From: Deltaproteobacteria bacterium
GTDB taxonomy: Bacteria > Desulfobacterota > DSM-4660 > Desulfatiglandales > HGW-15
Reading direction: 5' to 3'
Length of the DNA stretch: 5,953 bases
NCBI GenBank assembly: GCA_016926135.1
Contig: JAFGPH010000350.1
Coordinates: forward strand, 1 to 5,953
Shown: piece by piece, positions 1 to 5,200 of the stretch
How the letters are laid out: the number at the start of each line of letters is the position of its first letter
Numbering within the stretch: the stretch's first letter is position 1
Made by a program: the position numbers and the translations under genes
The notes under the pieces: generated by a model
Database searches by the model: none
Seen by the model: only the letters and a program-made list of their open reading frames with translations
What the model was told of the DNA's origin: nothing

Positions 1-105
1 GGCGCAGGGGATGTGGGAGGGGGCGACCCGTTCGTGAAGGAACTCCAGATTTTTTCCGGGAAGGCCGTACTCCTGAAACAGTATGAGTTCACGGTTAAGA
101 AGTAG
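1..105 (+). CDS. 3' end of an unrecognised protein (partial)
   Basis: An open frame enters from the left edge in frame 1 and ends at TAG 103-105, giving 34 visible residues that finish with the stretch LLKQYEFTVKK. I do not recognise the family, and no cofactor motif or membrane segment is visible. The end overlaps the first 23 bases of the cyclase gene in another frame. That is the usual geometry of neighbouring genes in one operon with coupled translation, so the lost gene is probably co-transcribed with the cyclase. That coding status rests only on the open frame and the overlap, and the fragment is too short to exclude a chance reading frame. Confidence 0.45.
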   Translation, partial: GAGDVGGGDPFVKELQIFSGKAVLLKQYEFTVKK

Positions 106-2275
106 AAGACTGCTCCGCCTCGTGGCCCTGTCGACTGCGGGCCTCCTCGCTGCGGTCTCCCTGTTTCTGTTCGGCCTTGGCACGGTCTGGACTGAATACG
201 ACCTCAAGGTCCTGGATCTTTTTTACAGAAAGGCCGTGGAGCGCGGCCGGGGACCGAAGCAATCCCCCCTGATCGTCATTGTCGCCATCACCGACAGGAC
301 CTATGATTTCTTCGGGAAGAACATCCTGGACCGGAGGGATGTGGCCAGGGTAAACGATGCCCTGGCCCAACTGGGGGCTGAGGCGGTCGCCTACGATGTG
401 ATTTTCGCTCGGCCGAGCAAACCCGAATCGGACGAGGTGTTTGCAGAGTCCATCGCCCAACTCGGTAGCGTCTACCTCCCCATCGGTCTTGCCTATGCGG
501 ACACGGCCTCCCCCTTCCGATGGGAGGAAGGTCTCTCCTACGAGAGGTTCCGCTCCGACTACCTACAAAGGCCCGCAGAGAGGGGTACGGGCTCCCCGTA
601 CTATGCCACGCAGGCACTCATGCAATGCGACAAGTTCTCAGAGGCGGCCTTCAATTCCGGCCACATCAGCGCCTATAGCGATCCGGACGGCGTCTACCGC
701 CATGTCCTCATGCTGCTCCGGATCGGAGACGCCTACTTCCCCACCCTCAGCCTCGCCATGTTCCTGGATTACGTGAGGGTCCCGTTTGAGAAGATGGTCG
801 TCGAATGGGGCCGGAGGATCGTGATTCCCGCCACCCGGGAGGGGTTTCTGGAAAAGGACGTGATCATCCCCATCGACGAACGGGGCCGCGCCTTCATCCC
901 CTATCCCCAGACCTGGGATCGGGCCTTCAAGAAGATGGAGGCCGATGGCCTGCTCAGAACCATGGAGGATAAGGACCTGCGGGGGAATCTCACGGATTTC
1001 TTTGAAGGCAGGTTCGTGCTGATCGGCGACATCTCGGTGGGCACGTCAGACCTCGGGCACACGCCCCTCGAGAGCGACACCCCCCTGCTCCTCCTTCATG
1101 CCGCCATGCTGAACGGGATGCTCACCAACACCTTCTATGCCCGGTGGTCCTTCCGGGAGGCACTGGGCCTCATCTGGATCCTGGGCCTCATCCTGGGGTT
1201 TTCCGCCATCCCCAGATCGTCGTGGTTCCTGTACGGGACAGGGACGGCGGTCGTTGCCGCAATCCTGGGGCTCACCTGGTTCCAGTTCGCCCACTTCAGG
1301 CTCTTCCCCGTCGCCACGGTGGGCGGGAGTGCGCTCGTCGTTTTCTTCGGGCTGGTGGCGGCACTGGAGGTGGCCGTGGGCCGGGAGCGTTCCTTTATCA
1401 AGAACGCCTTTTCGCGTTACGTGCCGCTGAAGGTGGTGGATACCCTGCTCGGCAGCCCGGAACTCCTGAAGCTGGGCGGCGAGGAAAGGGTCATGAGCGT
1501 ACTCTTCTCAGACCTCGCCGGGTTTACCACCATCTCGGAAAAGATGTCTCCCGCTCAACTGGTGCACCTCCTGAACGAGTACCTCACGGAGATGACGGGC
1601 ATTGTGCTGGCCCAGGGAGGCATCATCGACAAGTTCGAAGGGGATGCCGTCATGGCCGAGTTCGGGGCGCCCCTGCCCCTGCCCGACCACGCGGACAGGG
1701 CCGTGAGGGCCGGGCTCTTGATGCAGAGACGCCTGAAGGAGCTCAGGAAGATCTGGGCCGAAAAGGGGCTTCCGGAGCTGCGCTGCCGGGTGGGGATCAA
1801 TACGGGTCCCATGATCGTCGGCAATATGGGTTCGAATCAGGTTTTTGATTACACGGTGATCGGCGACGCGGTCAATCTCGCATCCCGCCTGGAGGGGGCC
1901 AACAAGCGGTACGACACCTACCTCATGATCTCGGAGTTCACACTGGAGCAACTCACCCCCGGTCTTTTCCGGACCCGTGTGCTGGATGTGATCAAGGTGA
2001 AGGGGAAGACCAAGGCCGTGAAGGTCTTTGAAGTGATCGGGGAGAACTCAGACCCACTGGAACCGGAAGACGGGTCCTACTACAGGGCCTATGAAGAGGC
2101 CTTTGAACGTTACCTCTCCAGGGATTTCGACGGCGCCCGACAGAAGATCGAGGAGGCCCTCTCTATGCGTCCCAACGATCCCGCCGCCAGGGACATTCTT
2201 GAACGCATGAATGGTCTTGACCCCAGTAGGCTGCCGGCCGATTGGGACGGTTCCATCGCCCTCACCTCTAAGTAG
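83..2275 (+). CDS. CHASE2-domain class III adenylate/guanylate cyclase, membrane-bound
   Basis: This 730-residue protein should make cyclic nucleotide from a nucleoside triphosphate in response to an extracytoplasmic signal. A membrane segment lies at about residues 11-33, then a CHASE2 sensor at about 35-350 outside the membrane. Three more membrane segments follow at about 359-376, 380-400 and 407-432, then a linker and the cyclase domain at about 468-650. Metal-binding Asp477 (FSDLAGFT) and Asp521 (DKFEGD) are present, as are Asn598 and Arg602 (NLASRLEG) for transition-state stabilisation. The base-selecting positions read Lys517 and Thr591 (YTVIGD), a pair typical of class IIIb adenylate cyclases, so cAMP is the likelier product. 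Residues about 664-710 look like one TPR-like helical repeat. The ending (DWDGSIALTSK) resembles the natural C-terminus I recall from related cyclases. The ATG at 83 fits because the membrane helix begins just after it and the start overlaps the upstream gene. The nearest purine-rich site (58-64) is too far away to be a good Shine-Dalgarno, so coupling is likely. The sensed ligand cannot be told. Confidence 0.93.
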   Translation: MSSRLRSRRLLRLVALSTAGLLAAVSLFLFGLGTVWTEYDLKVLDLFYRKAVERGRGPKQSPLIVIVAITDRTYDFFGKNILDRRDVARVNDALAQLGAEAVAYDVIFARPSKPESDEVFAESIAQLGSVYLPIGLAYADTASPFRWEEGLSYERFRSDYLQRPAERGTGSPYYATQALMQCDKFSEAAFNSGHISAYSDPDGVYRHVLMLLRIGDAYFPTLSLAMFLDYVRVPFEKMVVEWGRRIVIPATREGFLEKDVIIPIDERGRAFIPYPQTWDRAFKKMEADGLLRTMEDKDLRGNLTDFFEGRFVLIGDISVGTSDLGHTPLESDTPLLLLHAAMLNGMLTNTFYARWSFREALGLIWILGLILGFSAIPRSSWFLYGTGTAVVAAILGLTWFQFAHFRLFPVATVGGSALVVFFGLVAALEVAVGRERSFIKNAFSRYVPLKVVDTLLGSPELLKLGGEERVMSVLFSDLAGFTTISEKMSPAQLVHLLNEYLTEMTGIVLAQGGIIDKFEGDAVMAEFGAPLPLPDHADRAVRAGLLMQRRLKELRKIWAEKGLPELRCRVGINTGPMIVGNMGSNQVFDYTVIGDAVNLASRLEGANKRYDTYLMISEFTLEQLTPGLFRTRVLDVIKVKGKTKAVKVFEVIGENSDPLEPEDGSYYRAYEEAFERYLSRDFDGARQKIEEALSMRPNDPAARDILERMNGLDPSRLPADWDGSIALTSK

Positions 2276-2284
2276 ACACGCACA

Positions 2285-2668
2285 AAGATCATCGTTGATA
2301 CGTGCGTTTGGATCGAGTTCTTCAGGGGCCCGGAAAGCGATGTGGCAAGGGCCCTGAGGGGCCAGCTTATGGAGAGAAGGGTCGTCATGGTGAGGATGGT
2401 CCTGGCCGAGATCCTTCAGGGGATCAGAAATGTAAAGGAGGCCCAGGCGGTAAAGGAGGCCCTCGGAAGGCTGCCCTGCCTTGAGATCACCAGGGAGATG
2501 TGGGAAAAGGCCGGAGACCTGTCGGCATCTCTCCGAAAAAGGGGCAAAACCATACCCCTTTCCGACCTTGTCATTGCGGCGGCAGCCCTTTCGGCAGGCC
2601 ATGAGGTTTTCACCGTGGCCCCCCATTTCGGCGAGATCGAAGGGATGAGGCTTCATGCTGCGCCATAA
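2285..2668 (+). CDS. PIN-domain protein, VapC-like ribonuclease; start codon absent and possibly decayed
   Basis: From 2285 the frame reads KIIVDTCVWIEFFRG, the classical start of a VapC-type PIN nuclease, and continues for 127 residues to TAA 2666-2668, a normal VapC length. Three acidic active-site residues are visible: Asp in IIVDTC, Glu in VLAEIL and Asp in PLSDLVIAA. The fourth, normally in a T-x-D-x-x-F pattern, reads TVAPHF, so Asp has become Ala, which one base change (GAC to GCC) would explain. The codon before Lys is ACA (2282-2284), where ATG would be expected. Between the cyclase stop (2273-2275) and the first GTG (2342) there is no ATG, GTG or TTG in frame, and starting at GTG 2342 would remove the first catalytic Asp. 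No VapB-like antitoxin ORF is seen on either side. VapC enzymes cut RNA, often tRNA, and are held inactive by VapB. This copy may be a decaying orphan, may use a non-standard start, or may be reached by readthrough of the cyclase stop. Family assignment is firm; functionality is doubtful. Confidence 0.72.
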   Translation, partial: KIIVDTCVWIEFFRGPESDVARALRGQLMERRVVMVRMVLAEILQGIRNVKEAQAVKEALGRLPCLEITREMWEKAGDLSASLRKRGKTIPLSDLVIAAAALSAGHEVFTVAPHFGEIEGMRLHAAP

Positions 2669-2972
2669 GGGGGACAAACTCCAAACTCCTTGACATAACC
2701 CCCTGATAGGAATAAAAAATATTCCATTCTTGAGACTTGGCACCAGTTCACCCCTATCGTAACTCAGCCTGACCGTTCTTTGGCGTTGTCCTGCTTACTC
2801 CATGTTGCGTACTGCCTACTGGCATTCAGCTGAGGGTGCTGCCTATGGAGAACCAGACCCCATTTCTCTATGACAGAGAGGTGAGGTTTTGTCATTTGAG
2901 CCCTCCCATCTTGGGAAGGGGAAATCAAGGGGTCGTGTCATGAAGGGACACTGAAGCACGAAAGAATGACCC
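2669..2972. other. non-coding stretch with a small hairpin
   Basis: No convincing gene is seen in these roughly 300 bases. A candidate promoter/palindrome at 2690-2725 is listed separately. A compact hairpin lies at 2901-2920: TCCCA pairs with TGGGA around a three-base loop, and flanking CCC and GGG extend the stem past one bulged A. It has no T tract after it on either strand, so it is not a typical terminator. A 32-codon ORF beginning at ATG 2845 has only a weak purine site and no recognisable content. Confidence 0.4.
2690..2725 (+). promoter_or_regulatory. possible promoter with overlapping palindromic operator
   Basis: A perfect -35 hexamer TTGACA lies at 2690-2695. At a spacing of 17 bases the next hexamer is TAAAAA (2713-2718), a poor match to TATAAT. 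Overlapping that place is a perfect inverted repeat, GGAATA-AAAAA-TATTCC (2709-2725), which could be a repressor site or simply an A/T-rich hairpin. Any transcript would run toward the 42-codon ORF at 2973, about 250 bases on. The hexamer and palindrome are seen directly; promoter function is inferred and weak. Confidence 0.28.
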
Positions 2973-3101
2973 ATGAAATCGAAATCTGATGCAGAACGAT
3001 TTTCAAGATATCAGTCCGTGCTTGACGCGCTTCTCGCGAAGGACGCATTTCAAAAATCGGCAATATATGATGCCACTAGTGTCCGGTTAACATGCGAATA
3101 A
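2973..3101 (+). pseudogene. 5' fragment of a small unidentified gene running into an IS end
   Basis: ATG 2973 opens a 42-codon frame ending at TAA 3099-3101, too short to be found by most gene callers. The first 33 or so residues (MKSKSDAERFSRYQSVLDAL and onward to about IYDA) have an ordinary charged/hydrophobic composition, like a soluble helical protein. A weak site GAAAG lies 8 bases before the start, and an in-frame TGA (2967-2969) just upstream excludes a longer N-terminus. From about 3075 the frame passes into the apparent terminal sequence of the IS4-type remnant, so its last 8-9 residues would be IS-encoded. I read this as a gene cut by the insertion, with the 3' half not found in the window. 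The protein family is unknown, and a chance ORF remains possible. Confidence 0.35.
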
Positions 3102-3302
3102 ATTCAGCTGGTTAGATGATGTCTGGGCGATGGTTGCGCCCCTTCCGGAATCAAGCATTTGAAATAGTGGCTCTTTTTCAAAAAGGGTCACACTCATAAT
3201 CTGTAGAATCGTGTAGAGGCTCATGTCATCCAGTTTCAGCCTCTTCTTCACGATAGCAACGAGGACATAGACCGTGACCGCGAATGCCTTCGCAAACAGC
3301 AA
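3075..3302 (-). mobile_element. remnant of an IS4-family element: transposase C-terminus and one end
   Basis: On the minus strand, 3302-3087 encodes about 71 residues with VTVYVLVAIVKKRLKL, then SLYTILQIMSVTLFEK, and an ending SSNQLNLFAC followed by TAA. I recognise this as the C-terminus of IS4-family DDE transposases of the type with an N-terminal DUF4372 domain, which commonly finish with NQLxLF. The catalytic DDE core and the whole N-terminal part are missing. Upstream of 3302 the match fades; a neighbouring frame contains FGPQAVKT, which may be the preceding family segment shifted by an indel. Just past the stop, the sequence at 3075-3090 (ACTAGTGTCCGGTTAA on the plus strand) is a plausible terminal inverted repeat, but the partner end is not visible. 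The copy is dead and cannot transpose by itself. The family call is by memory of the motif, not by search. Confidence 0.72.
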
Positions 3303-3605
3303 TCGTTTTGACCGCCTGTGGCCCGAAGGAGGGCCATGGGTGAAGGGGACAAAAGGGGGTGCTGTGTAAGAGTAGAGGACGCGGTTCGTTTCATTACTTT
3401 CGATGTGACAAGTAGAGGAAGGTGGTGCCGGAGTGCATGCGGCATAAGACCCCGCCAGACTTCTTTAGTCCCCTTGCAGGCTGTGGGGAGAAAGTCGGTG
3501 CGGGGGTAGAATCGAATTGGCAAACGGACCGCACTTTCCTGGAAGCCAAAGAAACTCATCGGAGGCTCTCGAACAGGATGTAACGAATCGAGGAGGACTC
3601 CCGCC
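3303..3605. other. non-coding stretch next to the IS remnant
   Basis: No recognisable gene is seen here. Open frames on both strands are short and rich in Arg, Ser and Cys without family resemblance. The first bases may be degraded transposase sequence continuing from the IS remnant. A strong ribosome binding site (3591-3598) near the right end belongs to the small zinc-ribbon gene. No tRNA-like or terminator structure is evident. Confidence 0.4.
3591..3598 (+). promoter_or_regulatory. strong Shine-Dalgarno site for the small zinc-ribbon gene
   Basis: GAGGAGGA lies 7 bases before ATG 3606. It is the best ribosome binding site in the 2669-4037 stretch and is the main argument that the short ORF behind it is translated. 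Confidence 0.6.
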
Positions 3606-3779
3606 ATGGAAATATGCCCGCGCTGCAGGGAGATCTGCAACATGATCATGACTGCTTCCACGAGAATCGTGAGGGCGAAGAACCAGCAGATGAAGAGAAT
3701 CAAAACAAGGTCATTCCATTGCGAAAAGTGCGGACAGTATGTGCGTAGCGAGGATCTGGAGGAAAAGGCTATAAAATAA
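3606..3779 (+). CDS. small zinc-ribbon protein, 57 residues
   Basis: ATG 3606 to TAA 3777-3779 encodes 57 residues. Cys4 and Cys7 (ICPRC) and Cys39 and Cys42 (CEKCG) form two CxxC knuckles about 31 residues apart, as in a zinc ribbon. An extra Cys lies at position 11. Between them is a very basic stretch (TRIVRAKNQQMKRIKTRSFH), which would suit nucleic-acid contact. The tail is acidic (RSEDLEEK). A strong GAGGAGGA site precedes the start. The protein has no signal peptide or membrane helix and should be cytoplasmic. It stands alone, between IS debris and a 258-base gap. I do not know a function. Small zinc ribbons of this layout occur as uncharacterised proteins, and binding of DNA, RNA or a protein partner is all that can be suggested. 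The knuckles and the ribosome binding site together make a chance ORF unlikely. Confidence 0.68.
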   Translation: MEICPRCREICNMIMTASTRIVRAKNQQMKRIKTRSFHCEKCGQYVRSEDLEEKAIK

Positions 3780-4037
3780 ATGAAAACAATCACTTTGGCC
3801 ATTACGCAAACCCCACCTTTGAAAACCCAGTTAGAGAGGGGGACGGTGTAAACTCTTGAACTTTGCGGTTTGCGAGAGAGTAGGAGTCGTTTTTCACAAT
3901 ATTGCTTACGCGGGGGTTAACCAGGGGAGGAGATCGGAGCGCTGCGGACTTCTTTGGTCTGTGGGCAGTGGGTAGCCGGGCACATTTTCGCATTGTTCCT
4001 TTCCCGGTCTCCCAGCCGTGCCCTCCACAGGTGAACG
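3780..4037. other. intergenic region before the ywbE-yaiI pair
   Basis: About 258 bases without a supported gene. A minus-strand frame (3802-3993) is open but has no recognisable content. The upstream promoter of the ywbE unit should lie here, but no hexamer pair stands out. The segment GGGGGACGGTGTAAACTC near 3839 reminds me loosely of IS termini, without enough support to call one. Confidence 0.3.
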
Positions 4038-4247
4038 ATGAACGGGACGAGACGGACAGACATCAAACCGGGGGACCGGGTACAGGTCGTGCAGAAGCAG
4101 GATCAGCGGTCCGGCAAGCTGACCGAAGGAATCGTTCTCGAAATTCTCACCCGCTCCGCCACTCATCCCCATGGTATCAAAGTGCGCCTGGCCAGTGGAG
4201 TGGTAGGCCGCGTGAAGATGATCATCCCTGACCGGGAGCAGGGCTAG
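4038..4247 (+). CDS. ywbE: YwbE family protein (DUF2196)
   Basis: This 69-residue protein matches the short YwbE family in full length. Recognisable parts are IKPGDRVQVVQKQDQRSGKL near the N-terminus, GIVLEILTRSATHPHGIKVR in the middle, and SGVVGRVKMI near the end. The pattern of short beta strands with paired glycines suggests a small barrel, similar in feel to KOW/SH3-like RNA or ribosome-associated domains; that structural comparison is inference. The biochemical role of the family is not established to my knowledge. The ATG at 4038 has an AGGTGA site (4029-4034) close upstream. Its stop TAG (4245-4247) overlaps the ribosome binding site of the next gene, and the gap to that gene is only 10 bases, so the two are almost certainly co-transcribed and possibly coupled. 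Confidence 0.88.
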   Translation: MNGTRRTDIKPGDRVQVVQKQDQRSGKLTEGIVLEILTRSATHPHGIKVRLASGVVGRVKMIIPDREQG

Positions 4248-4257
4248 GAGACTTGGT

Positions 4258-4713
4258 GTGTTGCACATTTTTGTCGATGCCGACGCCTGTCCGGTGAAGT
4301 GGGAGGTCTACCGGGTGGCCCATCGATACCATCTCGGCGTCACGCTGGTAGCCGATGCACCCATGCGGATCCCTGAGGGCGCCGGCGTAAACCTGCGGGT
4401 TGTTGAGCAGGGTATGGACGCAGCCGACGACTGGATTGTCGAACAGGTGGAGGCAGGGGACATCGTGGTGACAGCGGACATACCCCTCGCGGCCCGGTGC
4501 GTTGCGAAAGGGGCCTATGTGATTGGACCTGCGGGGAAACCGCTTTCAGAGGACAATATTGGCACTGCTCTCGCGACCCGCAACCTGCTGAGAGAGTTGC
4601 GGGAGCTGGGAGAGGTTACTGGGGGGCCTCGTCCGTTTGACAAACGAGATCGCTCCCGGTTCCTTCAGGCCCTGGACAAAGCCGTCAACGAAATTCGTCG
4701 CAGGCAGGGATGA
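4258..4713 (+). CDS. yaiI: YaiI/YqxD family protein (DUF188), PIN-like fold
   Basis: This 151-residue protein is a full-length member of the UPF0178 (YaiI/YqxD, DUF188) family. Its signatures are FVDADACPVK at residues 5-14, QGMDAADDWI at 51-60, VVTADIPLAARC at about 70-81, and KGAYVIGPAGKPLSEDNI further on, followed by a charged C-terminal helix. Conserved acidic residues (Asp7, Asp9, Asp54, Asp57/58, Asp74) are placed like the metal-binding cluster of PIN-like nucleases, to which the family has been assigned. A nuclease activity is plausible but not proven. The start is GTG 4258, preceded by AGGAG (4246-4250) at a spacing of 7; TTG at 4261 is the alternative. The protein is cytoplasmic, with no signal sequence. 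It is the second gene of a two-gene unit with ywbE. Its stop overlaps an ATG (ATGA, 4710-4713), but the frame behind that ATG appears to be repeat DNA. Confidence 0.93.
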   Translation: MLHIFVDADACPVKWEVYRVAHRYHLGVTLVADAPMRIPEGAGVNLRVVEQGMDAADDWIVEQVEAGDIVVTADIPLAARCVAKGAYVIGPAGKPLSEDNIGTALATRNLLRELRELGEVTGGPRPFDKRDRSRFLQALDKAVNEIRRRQG

Positions 4714-4726
4714 ACAAGCAGCCCCA

Positions 4727-4754
4727 AAGCTCAGTGATCGAAGCTCAGTGCAGG
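4727..4754 (+). repeat. short tandem duplication, 14-bp period
   Basis: AAGCTCAGTG occurs at 4727-4736 and again at 4741-4750, separated by ATCG, so the unit is 14 bp repeated almost twice. It sits just behind the yaiI stop codon and before the large palindromic element. It may be replication slippage; no function is evident. Confidence 0.5.
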
Positions 4755-4766
4755 ATAACTGAATTT

Positions 4767-5090
4767 CCTTTCTTTTTCATCATGCCGCCTCATTGGTGTG
4801 CAAAATCGGTTTTCGTTCTGGGCCTGGGTGTAGCGATTTCAACATATTACTTAGAGAGGATCAGGGTTTCTGGCAAAAGGTTAGCCGTGATCGGCGTGCA
4901 GGCAGGGCTTCGGGGCATTGCCTCTGCTACGTTCGCTGCGCCGTCCATGGCTTCGCTCACTGCGGATTTCGGCCCTTGCGCTCTCCTGCTCCGGGGCCGA
5001 AATACGCCGCAACCGGCAATACCCCTCGCGCCTGCCTTTCGCCCAAACCGATTTTGGACAGGCATGATGCCGCCTTGAACCTTTCTTTTT
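4767..5090. repeat. 11-bp direct repeats flanking the palindromic element
   Basis: CCTTTCTTTTT occurs at 4767-4777 and again, identically, at 5080-5090. The left copy abuts the outer arm of the palindrome; the right copy lies 10 bases beyond the matching arm. The sequence ATGCCGCCT is also repeated in the same orientation (4782-4790 and 5067-5075). The pyrimidine run could be a target-site duplication from insertion, but its low complexity makes chance or slippage possible. Confidence 0.45.
4778..5069. repeat. large nested imperfect palindrome, mobile-repeat-like or structured RNA element
   Basis: Three pairs of complementary arms are nested about one centre. Outer: CATCATGCC (4778-4786) with 5061-5069, and CAAAATCGGTTT (4801-4812) with 5045-5056, both perfect. 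Middle: GCAGGC (4898-4903) with 5030-5035, and 4912-4922 with 5015-5025 (10 of 11 positions pair). Inner: ATTTCGGCCC (4966-4975) with 4994-5003, and GCGG (4962-4965) with 5007-5010 past a 3-base bulge, closing an 18-base loop. The arms are unevenly spaced on the left (4813-4897 is largely unpaired). Such a fold in transcribed RNA or extruded DNA would be stable. Candidates are a MITE-like non-autonomous element, a REP/BIME-like repeat, or a non-coding RNA. No reverse transcriptase or transposase is adjacent. A 122-residue frame from ATG 4710 spans the element but reads as Ala/Pro/Arg-rich translation of repeat DNA. The pairing is seen directly; the nature of the element is inferred. Confidence 0.68.
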
Positions 5091-5200
5091 GTGGGGCGGT
5101 AACGGGCTGCGGATAAAGATGAGTTGCGGCCCTGAAAGACCACCTCCAGGGCGGCCCATCATAGCCCCGGTATTCGTCAACGCCTTTATGAAAGAGGACG

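Noticed and set aside
2048..2743. 231-codon minus-strand ORF under the cyclase tail and PIN gene
   Set aside because: It lies opposite two recognisable plus-strand frames, and its translation shows no domain. It is a shadow of high-GC coding sequence.
2901..2920. Hairpin as a transcription terminator
   Set aside because: The stem is good but is followed by GAAATCAAGG on the plus strand and has no U tract on the minus strand, so intrinsic termination is not supported.
3248..3802. Long 184-codon minus-strand ORF across the IS remnant and the zinc-ribbon gene
   Set aside because: It runs antisense to the zinc-ribbon gene and through transposase sequence in the wrong frame. Its composition is Ser/Arg/Leu-rich without family resemblance, so it looks like a shadow frame.
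3839..3865. Possible terminus of a second IS (GACGGTGTAAAC motif)
   Set aside because: The resemblance rests on about a dozen bases from memory. No transposase remnant, matching opposite end or target duplication is seen nearby.
4778..5069. Integron attC site or retron msr-msd as explanation of the palindrome
   Set aside because: I could not find the paired RYYYAAC/GTTRRRY core boxes expected of attC at the arm ends. No integrase or reverse transcriptase gene is near, so neither name is justified.
4710..5078. 122-codon plus-strand ORF whose ATG overlaps the yaiI stop codon as ATGA
   Set aside because: The start geometry is attractive, but its translation is Ala/Pro/Arg-rich, has no recognisable domain, and mostly reads through the arms of the palindromic element. 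Frames on both strands across the element are similarly open, as expected for GC-rich repeat DNA.
5124..5153. GCCCTG...CAGGGC hairpin downstream of the DUF35 gene as its terminator
   Set aside because: The stem is only six pairs with a 12-base loop and has no run of U on the minus-strand transcript, so it is not distinguishable from chance in GC-rich DNA.
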